64,000 nt of DNA, from positions 62,001 through 126,000 of the forward strand of contig NZ_FQTW01000002.1 in assembly GCF_900129035.1 (NCBI RefSeq). Direction: 5' to 3'. Every line of letters begins with the position of its first letter. Position 1 is the stretch's first letter. The notes under the pieces are model-generated. The model made no database searches and had not been told where the DNA came from. It saw only the letters and a program-made list of their open reading frames with translations. A program made the position numbers and the translations under genes. Of this stretch, positions 12,716 through 24,130 are shown piece by piece. The stretch is from Psychroflexus salarius (GTDB lineage: Bacteria; Bacteroidota; Bacteroidia; Flavobacteriales; Flavobacteriaceae).

Positions 12716-14654
12716 TTTTATTTAATGTGCTAGTATTTATGCTTATTTTGTAATGATTTCTTAGTTCGCTTAACCACTGTTCTTCTTTAAGCTTTTGCAG
12801 TTGGCTGATTACTTTCCCTCGAACTTCTTTAAAAGGTAACTGTCTAGAGGGCGATTTACTCAAGATATCTATAAATAAATAGGTGTTGTTATGCTTTTTA
12901 ATTTTTGTTACACCATTTCTATTGAGAAAAACTTTCGGTAATTTAGTAGATTCTTTCGTAAATGTATCAGTTTCTATCAAAACATTGTCTTGCTTTGTTT
13001 TGAATATTGAATCTTTAGATTGATTTTTAAAATTGATGTAAGCATTTCTTACATCTTTTAAAACGGACTTATTGGTGGCAGAAAATAATTTAGCTTGTAT
13101 TGAAGCTTTCGAAAAAAATTCTTTTTTGTGAGATTCGTAATAGGCCTTTTGTGATACAGAATCTTTGCTAATGGGCTTCCAAATTTTTTGCTCCATAACT
13201 TCAAATAACAAAATTCCTTCTTTAAAGGTCTTTATAGATTTAGCAAATTCTGGATTAATATTTACCAAGTTGTTTCGGTGAAATTTAATTAGTTTGTCAT
13301 AAAGATAATCTTCCTTTGAAGCGGTAATTACTTCAATTGGCGAACTTTGATTTGTGTAGGTGCGTTGATTGAGTTCTAAATATTTAAAATAATCTTTATA
13401 GGAGTAACTTTTATCTTGAATTTTTAAAAATTCAGATTTTAGCAATTTTTTATTTGAGACACTATCAACTCTAAATTTATTATTTTCAATTAAGCCTGAA
13501 ATTTCATCTGAAACATGCATGAAGTGGTTTCTTGAAAACTTAGGCTTGTAACGTTGTTTTAAATTCGCTGCTATTTTTTTATTAATTAATTTTGCACGAG
13601 AAGATGTTTTTACTTGCCGTCTTACGTCTTCTTTTTGCGCTTCATAAGGTTCTAAAGGCTTTTGATCTAAAAACTTAATAATGTGCCAACCAAATTTTGT
13701 CTTTATCGGTTTTGATATGTCACCAACTTTTGTTAAAGCAAAAGCGGTGTTTTCAAAATTATCATCATTTAAGCCGCCTACAGCAAAATAAGGCAACTCA
13801 CCTCCTATTTTAGCCGTATTTTTATCTGCTGAATATTGCTTGGCTAAATCTGCAAAATCTTCAGTTTTAGTGAGTTTATAAATTTCATTAATACGTTGTT
13901 CTGCATTAAAAGTCGAGTCATTTGGCTTAGGTGTTACCATAATATGTGCCACTTTAATTTTACCTCTTGACTCACGTTCACCAGTTTTTTGAATAATATG
14001 ATAACCAAATCGTGTTTTCACTGGTTCAGAAACCTCATTTACCTTTAATTGATAAGTAGCAGACTCAAAAGGATAAACCATTTTAAAGGCGTTAAACCAT
14101 CCCATATCACCACCGTTTTGTTGTGCCGAAGGATCTGCTGAATATTTTTTTGCTAAACTTGAAAAATCAGCACCTTTTTTAACTTCATCTGCAATCGATA
14201 GTGCTTTATTATAAGCTTTTAATGTATCTTTAGCTTGTTTACCTTCAATTTTTATTAAAATATGTCTAGCTCTAACTTCAGTCTTTATTCGATTAAAAGT
14301 TTCTTTGAGCATTGCTTCAGTCACATCACCATTTGCAATATAATTATCGGCTAATTGCTTATAATATCGCTTATACTCTTTTAAAAAACTTTGGCTTGTA
14401 TCAATACCTAAGTCTTCTGCAGCGCTTAGTTTAAGTTGATAATCAATGTACAAATCAAGATAGTGATTAACGCCTCTTTGACCTTCATCTACAACAATGT
14501 CAAGGTTTTTCTTGTAATTTTCTACAAAATCTGCTGCAGTAAACGCCTTACCTTCAATAGTAAACAAAACATCATCAGCCTGATAGCTTTGCGCAAACCC
14601 TAATTGTGTTACAAGTAAAAAAACAATTAATCTAATAGCAAATTTCATTTTCAT
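12690..14654 (-). CDS. Periplasmic parvulin-type peptidylprolyl isomerase with two PpiC domains
   Basis: 654 residues with a signal peptide ending about FAQS. Two PpiC domains follow: residues about 128-230 (ARHILIK ... GGDMGWF ... FGYHIIQK) and 236-335 (VAHIMV ... GGELPYF ... FGWHIIKF). The remaining 300 residues are helical and charged with no domain I recognise. Folding factor for exported proteins by family. First gene of the operon, preceded by a strong promoter (14672-14701). An alternative ATG two codons in (14648) is possible. Confidence 0.88.
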   Translation of the reverse strand: MKMKFAIRLIVFLLVTQLGFAQSYQADDVLFTIEGKAFTAADFVENYKKNLDIVVDEGQRGVNHYLDLYIDYQLKLSAAEDLGIDTSQSFLKEYKRYYKQLADNYIANGDVTEAMLKETFNRIKTEVRARHILIKIEGKQAKDTLKAYNKALSIADEVKKGADFSSLAKKYSADPSAQQNGGDMGWFNAFKMVYPFESATYQLKVNEVSEPVKTRFGYHIIQKTGERESRGKIKVAHIMVTPKPNDSTFNAEQRINEIYKLTKTEDFADLAKQYSADKNTAKIGGELPYFAVGGLNDDNFENTAFALTKVGDISKPIKTKFGWHIIKFLDQKPLEPYEAQKEDVRRQVKTSSRAKLINKKIAANLKQRYKPKFSRNHFMHVSDEISGLIENNKFRVDSVSNKKLLKSEFLKIQDKSYSYKDYFKYLELNQRTYTNQSSPIEVITASKEDYLYDKLIKFHRNNLVNINPEFAKSIKTFKEGILLFEVMEQKIWKPISKDSVSQKAYYESHKKEFFSKASIQAKLFSATNKSVLKDVRNAYINFKNQSKDSIFKTKQDNVLIETDTFTKESTKLPKVFLNRNGVTKIKKHNNTYLFIDILSKSPSRQLPFKEVRGKVISQLQKLKEEQWLSELRNHYKISINTSTLNKIEESLEDK

Positions 14655-14671
14655 TTTTTTTTAAACTGAAC

Positions 14672-14701
14672 AAAAATAGTAATTTAAAAACCTCAGACAA
14701 T
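14672..14701 (-). promoter_or_regulatory. Promoter of the periplasmic folding operon
   Basis: On the minus strand, TTG (14701-14699) is separated by exactly 19 bases from TATTTTTG (14679-14672), the Bacteroidota -33/-7 arrangement. The start codon follows 17 bases after the -7 box. Confidence 0.7.
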
Positions 14702-14765
14702 GTTTAAATAATGATAAAAAAGTATAATTTATAAATCCTAAATTACAGGCTTCTTACTTTTGAAT

Positions 14766-15215
14766 ATGAAATATATTGAAGAAATTACAATAAATAGAAC
14801 TTTAGATAAGGTTATAGAAGTATTTAAAGATGAAGGCCAACTGAAACACTGGCAAAGAGGACTTTTAAAATCACGCTCAATTCATGGTGAAGCTGGTGAG
14901 GTTGGTAGTGTAAGAAAATTAAAAATCGACTTAGACCTCAGCACCATTACTATGCGAGAAGAAATAATCCACAAGAACCTACCGCATGAATGGTTTGCTG
15001 AATATCGAAGTGCTGGGCTAATTAGCATTCAAAAAAATTATTTCTCAGAAGTTGAAGGTTCTACGGTATGGAGATCTGATAGCAAATTTAAATTTTCTGG
15101 ATACATGAAAATGATTAGTAAGCTTTTACCCTCGATTTTTAAAGAACGTTCTAAAATAGTCATGAAAGATTTTAAGGACTACATAGAAAACGGTAATTCT
15201 GCATCGCTTAAATAA
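14766..15215 (+). CDS. SRPBCC-family ligand-binding protein
   Basis: 149-residue soluble protein with the overall pattern of the START/polyketide-cyclase-like (SRPBCC) fold: an initial beta strand and helix IEEITINRTLDKVIEVFKD, a W at the lip of the cavity (LKHWQRGL), and a long C-terminal helix beginning about KLLPSIFKERSK. No catalytic residues or ligand can be assigned. A TTG two codons upstream (14760) is in frame, but ATG is preferred. Stands alone on the plus strand, divergent from the folding operon. Confidence 0.7.
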   Translation: MKYIEEITINRTLDKVIEVFKDEGQLKHWQRGLLKSRSIHGEAGEVGSVRKLKIDLDLSTITMREEIIHKNLPHEWFAEYRSAGLISIQKNYFSEVEGSTVWRSDSKFKFSGYMKMISKLLPSIFKERSKIVMKDFKDYIENGNSASLK

Positions 15216-15264
15216 GGCTTTGTTAAAGTAATAAAATATAGCGTAATTTGCAGTAAATTTAAAA

Positions 15265-15798
15265 ATGATGAAAAAATTATTTACCATTATGATTTGTCTT
15301 GTAAGTTTCTCAGCGCTACAAGCACAAACAAAAGTCGGCACAATTAATAATGAGTATATTTTATCTCAGATGCCAGAAATAAAACAAGTTGAAAAAGATT
15401 TAACCGCTTATGGTGAAGAATTAGATGCTAGCATTAAGCAGAAATATGACGACTATCGTGAAATGTTAGAAAAATATAACAATGAGCGAGAATCTTTAAC
15501 CAAAATTATTCGGCTTGCACGAGAGAAAAAAATACGCACCGCTGAAGCCGACTTACAAAAACTACAAGAGAACTCAAGTAAGCTACTTCAAATCAAACAA
15601 GATGAATTGCTAAGACCGCTATATCAAAAAATAGCAGTTGCATTAGAAGCCATTGTTAAAGAAGAAGGTTTTACACAAGTTTTTAATGAAAACCAAAGTT
15701 TAATTTACATTAGCCCTGAATACGACTTAACCATCAAGGTCATGAAAAGAATTGGACTTGAAATTAGTGAAGAAGACCAACAAGCAATAGGAAACTAA
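15265..15798 (+). CDS. OmpH/Skp-family periplasmic chaperone
   Basis: 177 residues with a signal peptide (cleavage near LQAQ, about residue 21), then KVGTINNEYILSQMPE, a short strand found in the OmpH family, and a long charged coiled-coil arm (about 45-125) before the closing IYISPEYDLTIKVMK. Skp-type chaperones hold unfolded outer-membrane proteins in the periplasm. The start could be the second Met (15268). Ends with a strong shared terminator. Confidence 0.85.
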   Translation: MMKKLFTIMICLVSFSALQAQTKVGTINNEYILSQMPEIKQVEKDLTAYGEELDASIKQKYDDYREMLEKYNNERESLTKIIRLAREKKIRTAEADLQKLQENSSKLLQIKQDELLRPLYQKIAVALEAIVKEEGFTQVFNENQSLIYISPEYDLTIKVMKRIGLEISEEDQQAIGN

Positions 15799-15820
15799 AA
15801 TTAATAGTTTTAAACTATAA

Positions 15821-15854
15821 AAAAGCCATCAAAATTTAATTTTGATGGCTTTTT
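15821..15854. terminator. Bidirectional terminator between ompH-like gene and guaB
   Basis: Stem of 16 bp (15821-15836 with 15838-15853) flanked by A and T runs. It serves both converging genes. Confidence 0.9.
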
Positions 15855-15874
15855 AAGTTTAAGAATACATTTAT

Positions 15875-17377
<1,503 letters not shown>

Positions 17378-17422
17378 TTATTTTGGGCTGAGTTAGAGCT
17401 GATTATAATTTAATGATAAATT

Positions 17423-17450
17423 AAAAGCCGTTTCAATTGAAACGGCTTTT
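17423..17450 (-). terminator. Terminator after icmF
   Basis: Perfect 28-base palindrome, able to form a 12-bp stem with a 4-base loop and flanking A/T runs, 23 bases past the icmF stop on the minus strand. Confidence 0.85.
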
Positions 17451-17472
17451 GTGCTATTAAGCGAAATAATAA

Positions 17473-20400
17473 TTACATATTTCGTCTGTATTGGCCACCA
17501 ACTTCAAATAAAGCCTCTGTAATTTGACCTAAAGAGCAATATTTGGTTGCTTCCATTAATTCTTCAAATATGTTACGATTATTAATAGCTGCATCTTGGA
17601 TTTTAGCTAAACTTTCAGCCGCTTTATCTTCATAAGCTTCATGCAATTTGTTTAAGGTATTAATTTGAAATTCTTTTTCATCTTCTGTTGCACGAATGAC
17701 TTCCCTTGGTTTTACAGTTGGTGAACCTTTAGAACTTAAAAACGTATTTACGCCAATAATCGGAAATTCTCCTGTGTGTTTCAAGGTTTCGTAGTGTAAA
17801 CTTTCTTCTTGAATTTTACTGCGTTGGTACATAGTTTCCATAGCACCTAAAACGCCGCCACGTTCGGTTAAACGATCAAATTCAGTTAACACGGCTTCTT
17901 CAACCAAGTCGGTTAATTCTTCAATAATAAACGCACCTTGAATTGGATTTTCATTCTTCGCTAAACCTAATTCTTTATTGATAATTAACTGAATGGCCAT
18001 AGCACGTCTTACGGATTCTTCCGTAGGTGTGGTAATAGCTTCATCGTAAGCATTGGTATGTAACGAATTACAATTATCGTAAATAGCATACAAAGCTTGA
18101 AGCGTAGTTCGAATATCATTAAAATCGATTTCTTGCGCATGTAAGGAACGCCCTGAAGTTTGAATATGATATTTAAGCATTTGCGCACGTGGGTTTGCAC
18201 CATATTTGTCACGCATGGCTTTTGCCCAAATTCGTCTTGCAACTCGACCAATCACCGCGTATTCCGGATCAATTCCGTTAGAGAAAAAGAAACTTAAGTT
18301 AGGACCAAATTTGTTGATGTCCATTCCACGACTTAAATAATATTCTACGTAAGTAAAGCCATTAGAAAGTGTTAAAGCTAACTGCGTAATTGGATTCGCG
18401 CCAGCTTCCGCAATGTGATATCCTGAAATAGATACTGAATAGAAATTTCTAACTTTATTTTCAATAAAATATTCTTGCACATCGCCCATTAATCGCAAAG
18501 CGAATTCAGTTGAAAAAATACAGGTATTTTGGGCTTGGTCTTCTTTTAAAATATCAGCTTGAACGGTTCCACGAACTACCGCTATGGTTTCTGCTTTTAT
18601 TTTTTGATAAACTTCAGTTGGTAAAACTTGGTCACCTGTAACACCTAACAACATCAACCCTAAACCATTGTTTCCTTCGGGTAAATCGCCATTGTATTTA
18701 GGTCGTTCTAAGCCATTTTCTTTATAAATCTGTTTGATTTTTGCTTCTACTTCTTTTTCCAGTCCGTTTTCAGTAATATATTTTTCACATTGCTGATCAA
18801 TCGCTGCATTCATAAAAAAACCAAGTAACATTGGTGCTGGTCCGTTGATGGTCATACTTACTGAAGTCATGTGGTGCGCCAAATCAAAACCAGAATATAA
18901 TTTTTTAGCATCATCTAAACAACAAATAGAAACACCTGCATTACCTATTTTTCCGTAAATATCAGGTCGGTGATCAGGATCATTTCCGTATAAAGTAACT
19001 GAATCAAAGGCAGTAGATAAACGTTTTGCAGGTAAACCTTGACTTACATAATGAAATCTTCGGTTGGTACGTTCGGGTCCACCTTCTCCCGCAAACATAC
19101 GAGTTGGGTCTTCGCCAGTTCGTTTAAATGGGTACAAACCTGCAGTGTAAGGAAATTCTCCAGGCACATTTTCTTGCAACAACCATTTTAATAAATCGCC
19201 CCAAGCTTGATACTTTGGTAAGGCAATTTTAGGAATTTGTTGGTGTGAAAGCGATTCGGTATGCGTTTCAATCTTAATTTCCTTATCGCGCACTTTAAAA
19301 CTATAAATCGGATCTTTATAACGTTTAACTGTGGTATCCCAAGCTAAGATTTTCTCCCAATTATAAGGATCTAAATCCATTTTTACGCGATCGAATTCTT
19401 TTTTGAGTAAACCGACTAATTGCTCATTTTCAGCAGAAGTACTGTTTTGTAAGGATTCTTCATCTATTCCATTTTGATCTAAACTTAGACTTGTTCCTGT
19501 AGAAGTTTCAAGGGTTTTAAAGATGCCATATAACTTTTGAGCAACTTCAACTTGAGCTTTGGCTTTATGATCGTAAGCGCGGTTATTTTCAGAAATTTCA
19601 GACAAATAGCGTGTTCTCGCAGGTGGAATCACAAAAATCTTTTCAGACATTTCATCTGTAATTTCATAGGTACTATTTAAACCCGCTGAAGTTTTTTCTG
19701 CCACCAAATCCATAATTTGCTTATAAAGCACATTCATTCCTGGATCGTTAAATTGAGAGGCAATGGTTCCGTAAACAGGTAGAGAGTCGAGTTTAGCATC
19801 CCATAATTGATGGTTGCGTTGGTATTGTTTTTTCACATCGCGAAGCGCATCTTTTGCACCACGCTTATCAAACTTATTAATCGCCACCAAATTGGCAAAG
19901 TCGAGCATGTCAATTTTTTCTAATTGTGTGGCTGCTCCAAATTCGGGTGTCATTACATATAATGAAACATCAGAATGGTCTAAGATTTCTGTATCACTTT
20001 GGCCAATTCCTGAAGTTTCTAAAATAATTAAATCGTAATTGGCCGCTTTTAAAACTTCAACGGCTTCTTGTACATATTTGGAGAGTGCTAAATTAGATTG
20101 TCTTGTCGCTAAGGAACGCATGTAAACTCGCGACGAATTAATAGCATTCATACGGATACGGTCGCCCAGTAAAGCTCCACCTGTTTTTCGTTTTGATGGA
20201 TCTACTGAAATTATTCCTATTTGTTTATCCTCAAAATCAACTAAAAAACGACGCACCAATTCGTCTACTAAAGAAGATTTTCCTGAGCCACCTGTTCCTG
20301 TAATTCCTAGTACTGGAACTTCATTATTACTCGATTTTTGTATCGGTTCAAAAACACCTTTAAACTCATCGTGTCTATTTTCAGCTAAAGAAATTAAGCG

Positions 20401-20907
20401 CGCAATGGTGTTTACATTTTTATTTTTAAGGTTTTCGGCTGTTTTTTCTGCTTCAACTAATTTTGGTGTAGGAAAATCGGATCTTTCAACCAAATCGTTA
20501 ATCATACCTTGTAATCCCATCTCACGACCATCGTCAGGCGAGTAAATTCTAGTGATGCCATAATTCATTAAATCTTCAATTTCTTCCGTAAGGATAACAC
20601 CACCACCGCCGCCAAAAATCTTGATGTGGCTAGCTCCTTTTTCTTGAAGTAAATCGTACATATATTTAAAATACTCATTATGACCACCTTGGTAAGAAGT
20701 CATCGCAATGGCGTTAACATCTTCTTGAATGGCTGTGTTGACGACTTCTTCTACGCTTCTATCGTGTCCTAAATGAATGACTTCTACTCCTGTAGATTGT
20801 ATAATTCTTCGCATGACATTGATGGCGGCATCATGGCCATCAAATAAAGATGCTGCGGTTACAATACGAATTTGATGCTTTGGGAGATATGGTTTTTGTT
20901 GTTCCAT
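17473..20907 (-). CDS. icmF: Fused isobutyryl-CoA mutase IcmF (adenosylcobalamin-dependent)
   Basis: Interconverts isobutyryl-CoA and n-butyryl-CoA by radical rearrangement. The 1144-residue fusion has three parts: a B12-binding domain at the N-terminus (DGHDAA at about 23-28, then SYQGG and a GGGG run near 99-103), a G-protein chaperone domain (P-loop GTGGSGKS at 204-211) and the TIM-barrel mutase part from about residue 560. The mutase motif [20 protein letters not shown] is the IcmF form; methylmalonyl-CoA mutase has YATMYAFRPWTIRQYAG there. Preferred over plain methylmalonyl-CoA mutase for this reason and for the domain order. Transcribed alone. Confidence 0.92.
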   Translation of the reverse strand: MEQQKPYLPKHQIRIVTAASLFDGHDAAINVMRRIIQSTGVEVIHLGHDRSVEEVVNTAIQEDVNAIAMTSYQGGHNEYFKYMYDLLQEKGASHIKIFGGGGGVILTEEIEDLMNYGITRIYSPDDGREMGLQGMINDLVERSDFPTPKLVEAEKTAENLKNKNVNTIARLISLAENRHDEFKGVFEPIQKSSNNEVPVLGITGTGGSGKSSLVDELVRRFLVDFEDKQIGIISVDPSKRKTGGALLGDRIRMNAINSSRVYMRSLATRQSNLALSKYVQEAVEVLKAANYDLIILETSGIGQSDTEILDHSDVSLYVMTPEFGAATQLEKIDMLDFANLVAINKFDKRGAKDALRDVKKQYQRNHQLWDAKLDSLPVYGTIASQFNDPGMNVLYKQIMDLVAEKTSAGLNSTYEITDEMSEKIFVIPPARTRYLSEISENNRAYDHKAKAQVEVAQKLYGIFKTLETSTGTSLSLDQNGIDEESLQNSTSAENEQLVGLLKKEFDRVKMDLDPYNWEKILAWDTTVKRYKDPIYSFKVRDKEIKIETHTESLSHQQIPKIALPKYQAWGDLLKWLLQENVPGEFPYTAGLYPFKRTGEDPTRMFAGEGGPERTNRRFHYVSQGLPAKRLSTAFDSVTLYGNDPDHRPDIYGKIGNAGVSICCLDDAKKLYSGFDLAHHMTSVSMTINGPAPMLLGFFMNAAIDQQCEKYITENGLEKEVEAKIKQIYKENGLERPKYNGDLPEGNNGLGLMLLGVTGDQVLPTEVYQKIKAETIAVVRGTVQADILKEDQAQNTCIFSTEFALRLMGDVQEYFIENKVRNFYSVSISGYHIAEAGANPITQLALTLSNGFTYVEYYLSRGMDINKFGPNLSFFFSNGIDPEYAVIGRVARRIWAKAMRDKYGANPRAQMLKYHIQTSGRSLHAQEIDFNDIRTTLQALYAIYDNCNSLHTNAYDEAITTPTEESVRRAMAIQLIINKELGLAKNENPIQGAFIIEELTDLVEEAVLTEFDRLTERGGVLGAMETMYQRSKIQEESLHYETLKHTGEFPIIGVNTFLSSKGSPTVKPREVIRATEDEKEFQINTLNKLHEAYEDKAAESLAKIQDAAINNRNIFEELMEATKYCSLGQITEALFEVGGQYRRNM

Positions 20908-21027
20908 TATAACTTTGAAGTATTATTAATTTTTGTGCCGTAAATTTAAGAAAACTGAATTTAATCTTTCGAAAATTAACGACCGATTAAGGATTTTTTC
21001 ATTTAAGCATGCTTATCAAAAATTATC

Positions 21028-21035
21028 TACATTTG
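21028..21035 (+). promoter_or_regulatory. -7 promoter element for the DUF4197 gene
   Basis: TACATTTG matches TAnnTTTG and lies 17 bases before the start ATG at 21053. No clear -33 TTG. Confidence 0.5.
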
Positions 21036-21052
21036 TAGACTAAACTTATGTT

Positions 21053-21760
21053 ATGAAAAAAATTCAATTATTTATTTGTTTAACCTTGTGTACGTTTACA
21101 ACTTTTGCACAATTTGACCGGTTAAAAGATGTTATTTCAGGAGATGAATCGCTTAATTTCACAGAGCAACAAGCTGTTGAAGCCATTAAAAAGACACTCG
21201 AAAACGGTGTTAGAAAAGAAGTTAAAAAACTTACTGTCGAAAACGGATTTTTGAATAACGAACTGGTAAAAATTGGCTTTCCTGAAAACATAAAAAATGT
21301 TGAACGAAAATTACGCGCTGTTGGTTTAGACAATTTAGTTGATAAAGCCGTTGTATCACTCAACCGCACCGCTGAAGAAGCTACTAAGAAGGCTATTCCG
21401 ATTTTCACCGATGCTATTACAAACATAAAAGTTGAAGATGGTATAAATATCATTAAAGGCAATGATAATGCTGCAACTAGCTATTTAAAGCAAAACACCT
21501 ATCAACAACTTTATAACGAAATGTCTCCTATAGTTAGTGAGAAATTTAATCAAGTTAAAGCTGATGTAATTTGGTCTCAATTAACGAGTAAATATAACCG
21601 CCTACCGTTTACGAAAGATATCAATCCTGATTTAATAGATTATGTTACTACAGAAGCACTTAAAGGTGTCTTTAAAGCTATTGCAAAAGAAGAACTAGAC
21701 ATTAGAAATGAGCTTAACGCAAGAACTTCAGATATTTTAAGGACAGTATTTGGCGGCTAA
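21053..21760 (+). CDS. DUF4197 domain-containing exported protein
   Basis: 235 residues with a signal peptide ending near FAQF (about residue 20), followed by an entirely helical body. The AIKKTLENGVRKEV ... FLNNELVKIGFPE ... VERKLRAVGLDNLVDKA pattern is that of DUF4197, a periplasmic or outer-membrane-associated family of unknown function. No catalytic residues are recognisable. Its last 4 bases overlap the end of the convergent hydrolase gene. Confidence 0.8.
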   Translation: MKKIQLFICLTLCTFTTFAQFDRLKDVISGDESLNFTEQQAVEAIKKTLENGVRKEVKKLTVENGFLNNELVKIGFPENIKNVERKLRAVGLDNLVDKAVVSLNRTAEEATKKAIPIFTDAITNIKVEDGINIIKGNDNAATSYLKQNTYQQLYNEMSPIVSEKFNQVKADVIWSQLTSKYNRLPFTKDINPDLIDYVTTEALKGVFKAIAKEELDIRNELNARTSDILRTVFGG

Positions 21761-22542
21761 TTAGTTAAACCGTTTATAAAATTAATTGTTTTTAAATTAA
21801 ATTCTTGAGGCTGTTCAACATTAACAACATGTCCACATTTTTTTACAACAATAAGTTGAGCCATTTGATGATGTTGAACTAACTTTTCAATTGATGGTAA
21901 AAACAAATGGTCTTGTTCTCCCATGATATATAGTGAAGGAATATGAATGTCTTTTTGACGAAACAATCGAAGTAGTGGTTTAATTTCAGAAGTTAATTTA
22001 AACCACTTAATAAATTCTTTTTGATAGAGTTTTTTAGCCTCTCTAACGAATAAATTTCTACTAGCTTTATGGTTTTTACGCGGCATAATAACGAAGGCAA
22101 ATAATTTATAAAGCATCATATAAGGCACGACTGACTTAAAAATTACGCCCATTCGCATTAAAAAACGAGATCTCACATTCATTTTCATTACCGCACCACC
22201 CATAATCATACTTTGAACACGTTTAGGATGTTTTTCAGCTAGATTACGAATTAAAATGGTCCCTAAGGAAATACCAACAAAATGTGAACTTTTAATCTGA
22301 CAATGGTTTAAAACCTCAACAATATCTTGTGTAATAACATCAAAGGTATAATCGGTTTTAAGACTATCTTTTAGGCTTGGCTTAGAACGACCGTGACCGC
22401 GCAAGTCTAATAATAGTATATTAAAGTGAGATTTAAAAATTCTTAATTGTTTAAACCATATTGAAGAACTACCGCCAGCACCATGGACAAAAGTAACCCA
22501 TTGTTTAGAAGATTTGTGGCGATAAATGGTATGATGTAACAC
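21757..22542 (-). CDS. Alpha/beta-fold hydrolase
   Basis: 261-residue cytoplasmic alpha/beta hydrolase. Oxyanion segment HGAGGSSSIW at about 20-29, DLRGHGRS at 46-53, nucleophile elbow GISLG with Ser92, an acid candidate in MGEQDHLF and catalytic His in CGHVVNVEQP near the C-terminus. The triad is complete, so an active esterase-like enzyme is expected. The substrate is unknown. A cap-like insertion sits between the nucleophile and the acid. Confidence 0.85.
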   Translation of the reverse strand: MLHHTIYRHKSSKQWVTFVHGAGGSSSIWFKQLRIFKSHFNILLLDLRGHGRSKPSLKDSLKTDYTFDVITQDIVEVLNHCQIKSSHFVGISLGTILIRNLAEKHPKRVQSMIMGGAVMKMNVRSRFLMRMGVIFKSVVPYMMLYKLFAFVIMPRKNHKASRNLFVREAKKLYQKEFIKWFKLTSEIKPLLRLFRQKDIHIPSLYIMGEQDHLFLPSIEKLVQHHQMAQLIVVKKCGHVVNVEQPQEFNLKTINFINGLTN

Positions 22543-22611
22543 TAAGTAAAATTTTCAGTAAATATAGACCAAAAGTAAATTTACTAATCATATTTAAAAG
22601 AAATTTATAGT

Positions 22612-23388
22612 TTACAATGCCTTCCTTAACTTTAATAAATAGTCAAAAGCCGCTATCAGTCGGCTACCATACCAACTAAAATATTCGCCGTCTACAATTT
22701 TTATTTGCTCAGATTTTACAGGAATTTCTGAAAAATGCTGTTCTTTAAATGGAAATGGTTCAGATGAAAGTAACACATAATCTAGCTGAGGCATATCAGA
22801 TAAATCAACTTCAGGATATCGAGAAAAATCACGATAAACATTATTCATCTTACATAGCTGAAGCATATAATTTATAAAATTTGAATGTCCTACAACCATC
22901 CAAGGTTCACGCCATATAAAATAAGCCACATCTACTGAAGACAAATGGCTAGCTTCTGTTTTAAAATCATTAAACTTTGACTGAAGTAGCTCTAAAAAAG
23001 CATTAGCTTTAGTTGGAATTTTAAAAATAAGGCTTAAGTCTTCAACTAAAACAATTAAATCTTCTATTGTAGAAATATCCGATACGTAAACCCTATAGTT
23101 TTGCTCAAGTTCGCTTACAATCTCAGGTGTGTTCTCTTCTTTATTTGCTAAAATAAAATCAGGCTGTAATTGTTCAATTTTATGGTGCTTAACAGACTTT
23201 GTTCCGCCAATAATTTGCGCTTGATGACGAATATGCTTAGGGTGAACACAAAACTTTGTTACACCAACCAATTTATCCTCCAGACCTAATTCAACTAAAA
23301 GTTCTGTTAGGCTAGGAACAAGACATACAATTGTTTGAGGTGTTTTGCTAATTGATAAAGACCGATTAAGTTGATCTGATAATTTCAT
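22612..23388 (-). CDS. BtuF-like helical-backbone metal receptor protein without a visible export signal
   Basis: 258 residues of the periplasmic-binding-protein fold used for cobalamin, heme and siderophore uptake: IVCLVPSLTELLVELGLEDKLVG at the start, then KHHKIEQLQPDFILANKEEN, and the FIWREPWMVVGHSNFINYML segment in the second lobe. The start gives MKLSDQLNRSLSIS with no hydrophobic signal peptide, so it may be cytoplasmic or start elsewhere. No permease or ATPase lies next to it. It follows the rplT terminator on the same strand. A link to the B12 needs of IcmF is possible but only inferred. Confidence 0.72.
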   Translation of the reverse strand: MKLSDQLNRSLSISKTPQTIVCLVPSLTELLVELGLEDKLVGVTKFCVHPKHIRHQAQIIGGTKSVKHHKIEQLQPDFILANKEENTPEIVSELEQNYRVYVSDISTIEDLIVLVEDLSLIFKIPTKANAFLELLQSKFNDFKTEASHLSSVDVAYFIWREPWMVVGHSNFINYMLQLCKMNNVYRDFSRYPEVDLSDMPQLDYVLLSSEPFPFKEQHFSEIPVKSEQIKIVDGEYFSWYGSRLIAAFDYLLKLRKAL

Positions 23389-23400
23389 TTTATAAAATTA

Positions 23401-23433
23401 AAAAAGCCTGATTGAAAAATCAATCAGACTTTA
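23401..23433 (-). terminator. Terminator after rplT
   Basis: Ten-base-pair stem with one mismatch (23405-23414 with 23421-23430) and a T run on the minus strand, closing the thrS-infC-rpmI-rplT operon. Confidence 0.75.
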
Positions 23434-23463
23434 AATAAGTTACGAAAATTTATGATTAGAAAT

Positions 23464-23808
23464 TTATTTTACTTGATCTACAACAGCTTTAAAAGCTTCT
23501 GGATTATTAACAGCTAAATCGGCTAAAACTTTACGGTTTAGTTCGATATTATGCTTTTTAACTTTTCCCATAAATTGAGAGTATGACATACCGTGAATTC
23601 TTGCAGCGGCATTAATTCTCACAATCCAAAGTGATCTAAAATTTCTTTTCTTTTGTTTGCGGTCTCTATAAGCATATAACATTGCTTTTTCGACTGCATT
23701 TTTAGCAACTGTCCAAACGTTTTTACGTCTTCCGTAATAACCTTTAGCTTGCTTCATGATTTTTTTTCGTCTTGCTCTAGACGCTACTGAGTTTGTTGAT
23801 CTTGGCAT
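23464..23808 (-). CDS. rplT: 50S ribosomal protein L20
   Basis: Early-assembly large-subunit protein that binds 23S rRNA. 114 residues with a basic N-terminus ([20 protein letters not shown]) and the family run [20 protein letters not shown]. Last gene of the classical thrS-infC-rpmI-rplT operon, 92 bases after rpmI. In other bacteria L20 represses its own operon translation; the gap here is compatible with a leader, but I cannot identify the structure. Confidence 0.98.
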   Translation of the reverse strand: MPRSTNSVASRARRKKIMKQAKGYYGRRKNVWTVAKNAVEKAMLYAYRDRKQKKRNFRSLWIVRINAAARIHGMSYSQFMGKVKKHNIELNRKVLADLAVNNPEAFKAVVDQVK

Positions 23809-23900
23809 AATTTAATGTTTTTTTGTAGTAGGCAGATTTAAAATCGTTTTGAGGCCGTACTCCATGGATTAATTAATAATTAATAAACCTATAAAAACAA

Positions 23901-24098
23901 TTACTTTAATCGTAATTGTGTTTTTATACTGTCTACATCAGATTTGTGCACTAAAGCACTGTGCGTTAATTTTAATTTACGCTTTTTAGACTTTTTAGTC
24001 AAAATGTGACTTTTGAATGCATGCTTACGTTTTATTTTACCTGTTCCAGTAAGTTTGAAACGTTTTTTTGCACTCGACTTCGTTTTCATTTTAGGCAT
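23901..24098 (-). CDS. rpmI: 50S ribosomal protein L35
   Basis: 65-residue basic ribosomal protein with the family pattern [20 protein letters not shown] followed by [20 protein letters not shown]-like sequence (here ending KLKL). It lies between infC and rplT, 32 bases after the infC stop. Length and context are canonical. Confidence 0.98.
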   Translation of the reverse strand: MPKMKTKSSAKKRFKLTGTGKIKRKHAFKSHILTKKSKKRKLKLTHSALVHKSDVDSIKTQLRLK

Positions 24099-24130
24099 TG
24101 TATCCTGTTTTATATAAATTTAATCGTAAC

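Noticed and set aside
18009-18251. Small open frame on the same strand inside icmF
   Set aside because: Out of frame within a complete, recognisable mutase domain.
20908-21052. Cobalamin riboswitch before icmF
   Set aside because: The 145-bp gap is too short and no B12-box-like sequence or paired leader was seen.
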